Source: an uncultured Bacilli bacterium (GTDB lineage Bacteria > Bacillota_I > Bacilli_A > RF39 > UBA660). Taken from it: DNA of 16,274 nucleotides. The position numbers and the translations under genes are program-made. The stretch is taken from NCBI GenBank assembly GCA_949025205.1, contig CARMXJ010000031.1:1-16274 (forward strand), written 5' to 3'. A model generated the notes under the pieces. That model did not search any database. It was not told the origin of the DNA and saw only the letters and a program-made list of their open reading frames with translations. Shown here piece by piece: positions 13,542 through 16,274 of the stretch. Each line of letters opens with the position of its first letter. Within the stretch, counting starts at the first letter, position 1.

Positions 13542-15209
13542 TCACAATTTTTCTATCGTTTCTATGCCTAATATTTTTAAAGCACTAGTTATTACTTTTA
13601 AAATACAATTTAATAGCCTTATTCTCGATGACTTTAAAACAACATCAGATTCATTTGATATATTAATCTGCTCATATAGTTTTGAGAATAAGCCTGCAAT
13701 ATTAAAGATATATTTTGTTAAGTGTGCTGGTTCATTAGATTTTAATAATTCATCAATTACATCAGGATATAATGATAATTCTTTTATAATCTTATTTTCG
13801 ATTTCATTATTAAACTTAATTTCATCCACTAATTCAATATTATTATTTTTTAATATAGAATTAATTCTTACAAGACTATATAAAATATACATACCAGATT
13901 CGCCAGTAAAACTTGTTGCATTTTTTAAATTAAAATTAACTATTTTATTTTTAGAAACATTTAGCATGGTAAACTTAATACAAGCATTAACTAATATATT
14001 TAGTTTTTCCTTTGATATTTCACTATTTCTTGCATTAAACTCCTTTATTAAAGTTTCTCTTACTGCTTTCATAAAATCAGTAACTAAAACTACAGTTCCA
14101 GCAGATGTTGACATTTTATCACCATCTAATAAAACATATGAATAACAAATAAGTTCTGGTGCTTTATAACCTAAAATATCTAATACAGCACTAATTTGTT
14201 TCATATATACTTCTTGATCTTCACCTAGAACGACAAAATTGTTTTTAGAATTTAATCCTATTTTATAAATTGTATATGCAATATCTCTTATAGGATATAA
14301 AGATGTCTTATTTGAACGAGTTAATACTATTACTGGTGATCTAGTTGGTATGTTATATCCAGATAAATCTACATATAATCTACCAAATTCATCTTCATGT
14401 AATTTTCCGGTTTTTTCTAATTTATTTAAAATATCCTCTAAATAATTATTGTAAACAAAATCTGATTCATGAGTAAATACATCAAAATGGATATTTAATT
14501 CATCAAATATTTTTAATTGTCCATTAACACATTTATCAGTTATTTCCTTAAATCTACTAATCATTTCTTCATTGCCATTTTCAACTTTTTTTAGATAATC
14601 AAATGCTTTCTTATTTATATTCTTATCTACTTTAGCTTGGTTACTAATTCTTACATAAGTATCTAAAATAGAAGAAAAATTTTCATCTTTTAAGCCATAA
14701 TTTTCTATACCAATAACAAGTAGTGCAATTTTTAAACCAATATCATTAATGAAATAATGTCTTTCGACTTTATATCCAGTAAATGCATATAGATTACTCA
14801 TAAAATCTCCAATTAAACTATTTCTACATCTTCCAATATGTGGCTCTGCATTTGGATTAATTGATGTATGTTCAATTAATAATGCTTCATTATTTCCTTG
14901 ATTTAAAGCCCCATAATTATCATTGGATTCTATTTCATTAATTATTTTTGAACTAAACTTTTCATAATTTATATAAAAATTTATATAAGGTCCCATTACT
15001 TTAATATCAGAAAAATTATTTTCATCATCAATAAATTTTTCTTTAATTAAATTAGCAATCTCAACTGGATTTAAATATTTTTCATTCCTTAAATTAGCAC
15101 ATTGAATACTATAATCACCCATATCATCTTTTGGTGGTATTTCAATTTTAATCTTTTCTTCTTTAACATTGATAATTTCAAGTATCTTTTTTGCAATATA
15201 ATTTTTCAT
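13542..15209 (-). CDS. argS: Arginyl-tRNA synthetase
   Basis: A 555-residue class I synthetase, full length for bacterial ArgRS (about 550-580). It charges tRNA-Arg with arginine. The N-terminal Add-1-like domain (about 1-100) includes KDDMGDYSIQCANL. The catalytic region has EHTSINPNAEPHIGRCRNSLIGD (about 113-135), where the HIGH motif reads HIGR, and GDKMSTSAGTV (363-373) as the KMSKS equivalent. VLGEDQEVYMKQ and a helical DALR-type anticodon-binding domain from about 430 follow. The AAGGAGG site at 15216-15222 supports the start. Expression is controlled by a T-box leader. Codon use is more AT-rich than in the ABC module, and a mobilisation gene lies upstream, suggesting an acquired extra copy rather than the housekeeping enzyme. 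Whether a second argS exists cannot be seen here. Confidence 0.95.
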   Translation of the reverse strand: MKNYIAKKILEIINVKEEKIKIEIPPKDDMGDYSIQCANLRNEKYLNPVEIANLIKEKFIDDENNFSDIKVMGPYINFYINYEKFSSKIINEIESNDNYGALNQGNNEALLIEHTSINPNAEPHIGRCRNSLIGDFMSNLYAFTGYKVERHYFINDIGLKIALLVIGIENYGLKDENFSSILDTYVRISNQAKVDKNINKKAFDYLKKVENGNEEMISRFKEITDKCVNGQLKIFDELNIHFDVFTHESDFVYNNYLEDILNKLEKTGKLHEDEFGRLYVDLSGYNIPTRSPVIVLTRSNKTSLYPIRDIAYTIYKIGLNSKNNFVVLGEDQEVYMKQISAVLDILGYKAPELICYSYVLLDGDKMSTSAGTVVLVTDFMKAVRETLIKEFNARNSEISKEKLNILVNACIKFTMLNVSKNKIVNFNLKNATSFTGESGMYILYSLVRINSILKNNNIELVDEIKFNNEIENKIIKELSLYPDVIDELLKSNEPAHLTKYIFNIAGLFSKLYEQINISNESDVVLKSSRIRLLNCILKVITSALKILGIETIEKL

Positions 15210-15229
15210 ACTTTTCCTCCTTGCTTAAA

Positions 15230-15440
15230 TAAAAAAGAAACTCTATAAAATAAGGACGAATATAAATCCGTGGTACCACCTTAATTCATAGAATTTCTAT
15301 GCACTCAAATCTTTAACGCAGATATACGATAAGACTCAAAGGTTCATTCATAAAACATTGTCATTTCCTTTCACCAACCGGAAACATCACTAGGACAAGA
15401 GGTTAAATTACTACTCCTTTTTCTTCGCCATTTGAAATAT
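15230..15440 (-). promoter_or_regulatory. T-box riboswitch controlling argS
   Basis: The leader RNA contains the invariant T-box AAGGTGGTACCACGG (15282-15268), a Stem I AGGAGTAGTA element and a GGTTGGTGAAAGG apical loop. The terminator pairs 15298-15288 with 15246-15236 (11 bp) before a T-run. The Stem I base can form from CAAAT plus CGAAGA (15434-15422) with TCTGCG and ATTTG (15322-15306). Just 5' of the returning strand lies CGT at 15328-15326, a plausible Arg specifier codon. Uncharged tRNA-Arg should stabilise the antiterminator and switch argS on. Confidence 0.95.
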
Positions 15441-15446
15441 GTATAG

Positions 15447-15475
15447 ATTATAACACTTTTTAATTTATTTGTAAA
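15447..15475 (-). promoter_or_regulatory. argS promoter
   Basis: Minus-strand TTTACA (15475-15470), 17-bp spacer, perfect TATAAT (15452-15447), with transcription expected to start near 15440, just before Stem I of the T-box. Confidence 0.8.
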
Positions 15476-15506
15476 TGCACTGAAAAATAGTATGTTAAAA
15501 ACAGTT

Positions 15507-16274
15507 CTATCTTTCAAAATCATCAATTTTGTCATTATTTTTATTATTTTGAATTATATCAATCTCATTATCATCAATTATATCTTCATTATATAAATCG
15601 TTTATGAAATCATCATACTTATTTGAAGAGAAGAATTTATCTTGTAAGAATCTAATAAATTTGTTCCACAATTCTTTAAAATAGTTTAATGTTTCTTGTA
15701 ATGCTGATACTTTATCTTCTAATTCATCAATAGTTTCATTGGCATCATTCAAATCATATTCTAATTCTTCAATTCTATCATCACGAGTTTTTATTTTCTT
15801 TTTCAAGTTTCTAACTTCATTTGAATGTTCTCTTAAATCATCTTCATATTTTTTTAAGACTATATTTATATCATTCGCATCTCTTAAATTAGAAGTAGTA
15901 TCATTAGTTTGTTCTATATATTCTTTGATTTTATCTACATCTTCATTTGAAATAGTGTAATTACTTTTATTCATAATAGTAGGTTTTAAATTATCAATAA
16001 TATCATTAATCTCATTAGATTTATCTTGCAATTCATCTGCTTTACTATTTAATTCTTTAAGTTGTTTTTTGTATTTTTCTTGTTCTCGTTTAAACTTTTT
16101 GTATTCGTTCATATTTGCGACATTTATATCAACATTTCTACCTTCTTCTTTTGTTTTAAGAGTGTAGTTAAGGTTATAAATTCTATTAAATGAATTAATA
16201 CAATATACTCTCATTTTGTCTTGAATTTCTTTTAAACTTATTTTATTAAAGACATCAGATTTACCAACTTGTTT
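15507..16274 (-). CDS. C-terminal part of a MobV/Pre-like mobilisation protein
   Basis: The frame is open to the window edge, so this is a partial gene; the ATG at 16214 is internal, since 20 more in-frame codons precede it without a stop. The first part (NKISLKEIQDKMRVYCINSFNRIYNL, then KTKEEGRNVDINVANMNEYK) resembles the end of the relaxase domain of Pre/Mob proteins (Mob_Pre family), which often have a phrase like E-K-G-R-N-x-D-I before a long coiled coil. Residues about 60-190 form that coiled coil, rich in Lys, Glu and Asp. LNYFKELWNKFIRFLQDKFF and an acidic tail follow. The catalytic N-terminus and oriT would lie outside the window. Assignment rests on overall pattern, not on catalytic residues. 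Confidence 0.65.
   Translation of the reverse strand, partial: KQVGKSDVFNKISLKEIQDKMRVYCINSFNRIYNLNYTLKTKEEGRNVDINVANMNEYKKFKREQEKYKKQLKELNSKADELQDKSNEINDIIDNLKPTIMNKSNYTISNEDVDKIKEYIEQTNDTTSNLRDANDINIVLKKYEDDLREHSNEVRNLKKKIKTRDDRIEELEYDLNDANETIDELEDKVSALQETLNYFKELWNKFIRFLQDKFFSSNKYDDFINDLYNEDIIDDNEIDIIQNNKNNDKIDDFER

Noticed and set aside
13564..14145. 193-codon plus-strand ORF opposite argS
   Set aside because: Shadow of the synthetase frame; no ribosome site and no recognisable motif.

Overview
The window is AT-rich and uses the standard code: TGG encodes Trp, and TGA acts as a stop for the response regulator, argS and a 30-codon peptide. Strong AGGAGG-type ribosome sites, a T-box leader, murB and a UvrX/YolD pair all point to a walled low-GC Bacillota, probably of the class Bacilli. 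I cannot name a species.

Positions 1-3420 look chromosomal. On the minus strand lie the 5' part of murB (peptidoglycan precursor synthesis) and a DMT/EamA-type transporter. Divergent from them is a plus-strand pair, a UvrX/UmuC-like Y-family DNA polymerase and a YolD-like partner, with a good promoter and a LexA-box-like dyad. A perfect 24-bp palindrome separates this pair from a convergent gene for an unknown 431-residue protein (3421-4716).

Positions 4862-11292 form one long minus-strand module, read in the order ABC ATPase, FtsX-like permease, a protein with a weak ADP-ribosyltransferase-like motif, a GNAT acetyltransferase, an OmpR-family response regulator and a sensor kinase. Several junctions overlap. 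An 11-bp-period direct repeat sits 10 bp upstream of the -10 of the ATPase gene and is a likely operator for the encoded regulator. The layout resembles peptide-antibiotic or envelope-stress sensing modules. Downstream of a bidirectional terminator lies another unknown gene (249 aa, 11369-12118).

Positions 12200-16274 look like accessory DNA. They hold an orphan leader-like region with two terminators and an 11-codon ORF, a GNAT gene, a complete candidate type I toxin-antitoxin locus, a class I arginyl-tRNA synthetase gene under T-box control with an unusual HIGR motif, and the C-terminal part of what is most likely a MobV/Pre-type relaxase running off the window. The simplest reading is a mobilisable plasmid or integrated mobilisable element carrying a spare ArgRS.

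The best candidate for an undescribed system is the locus at 13033-13384. A 30-residue membrane peptide is made from an mRNA whose 5' end can pair with its 3' end (14 nt). A convergent antisense RNA of about 117 nt has its own promoter and terminator, and overlaps the toxin stop codon and 3' UTR.
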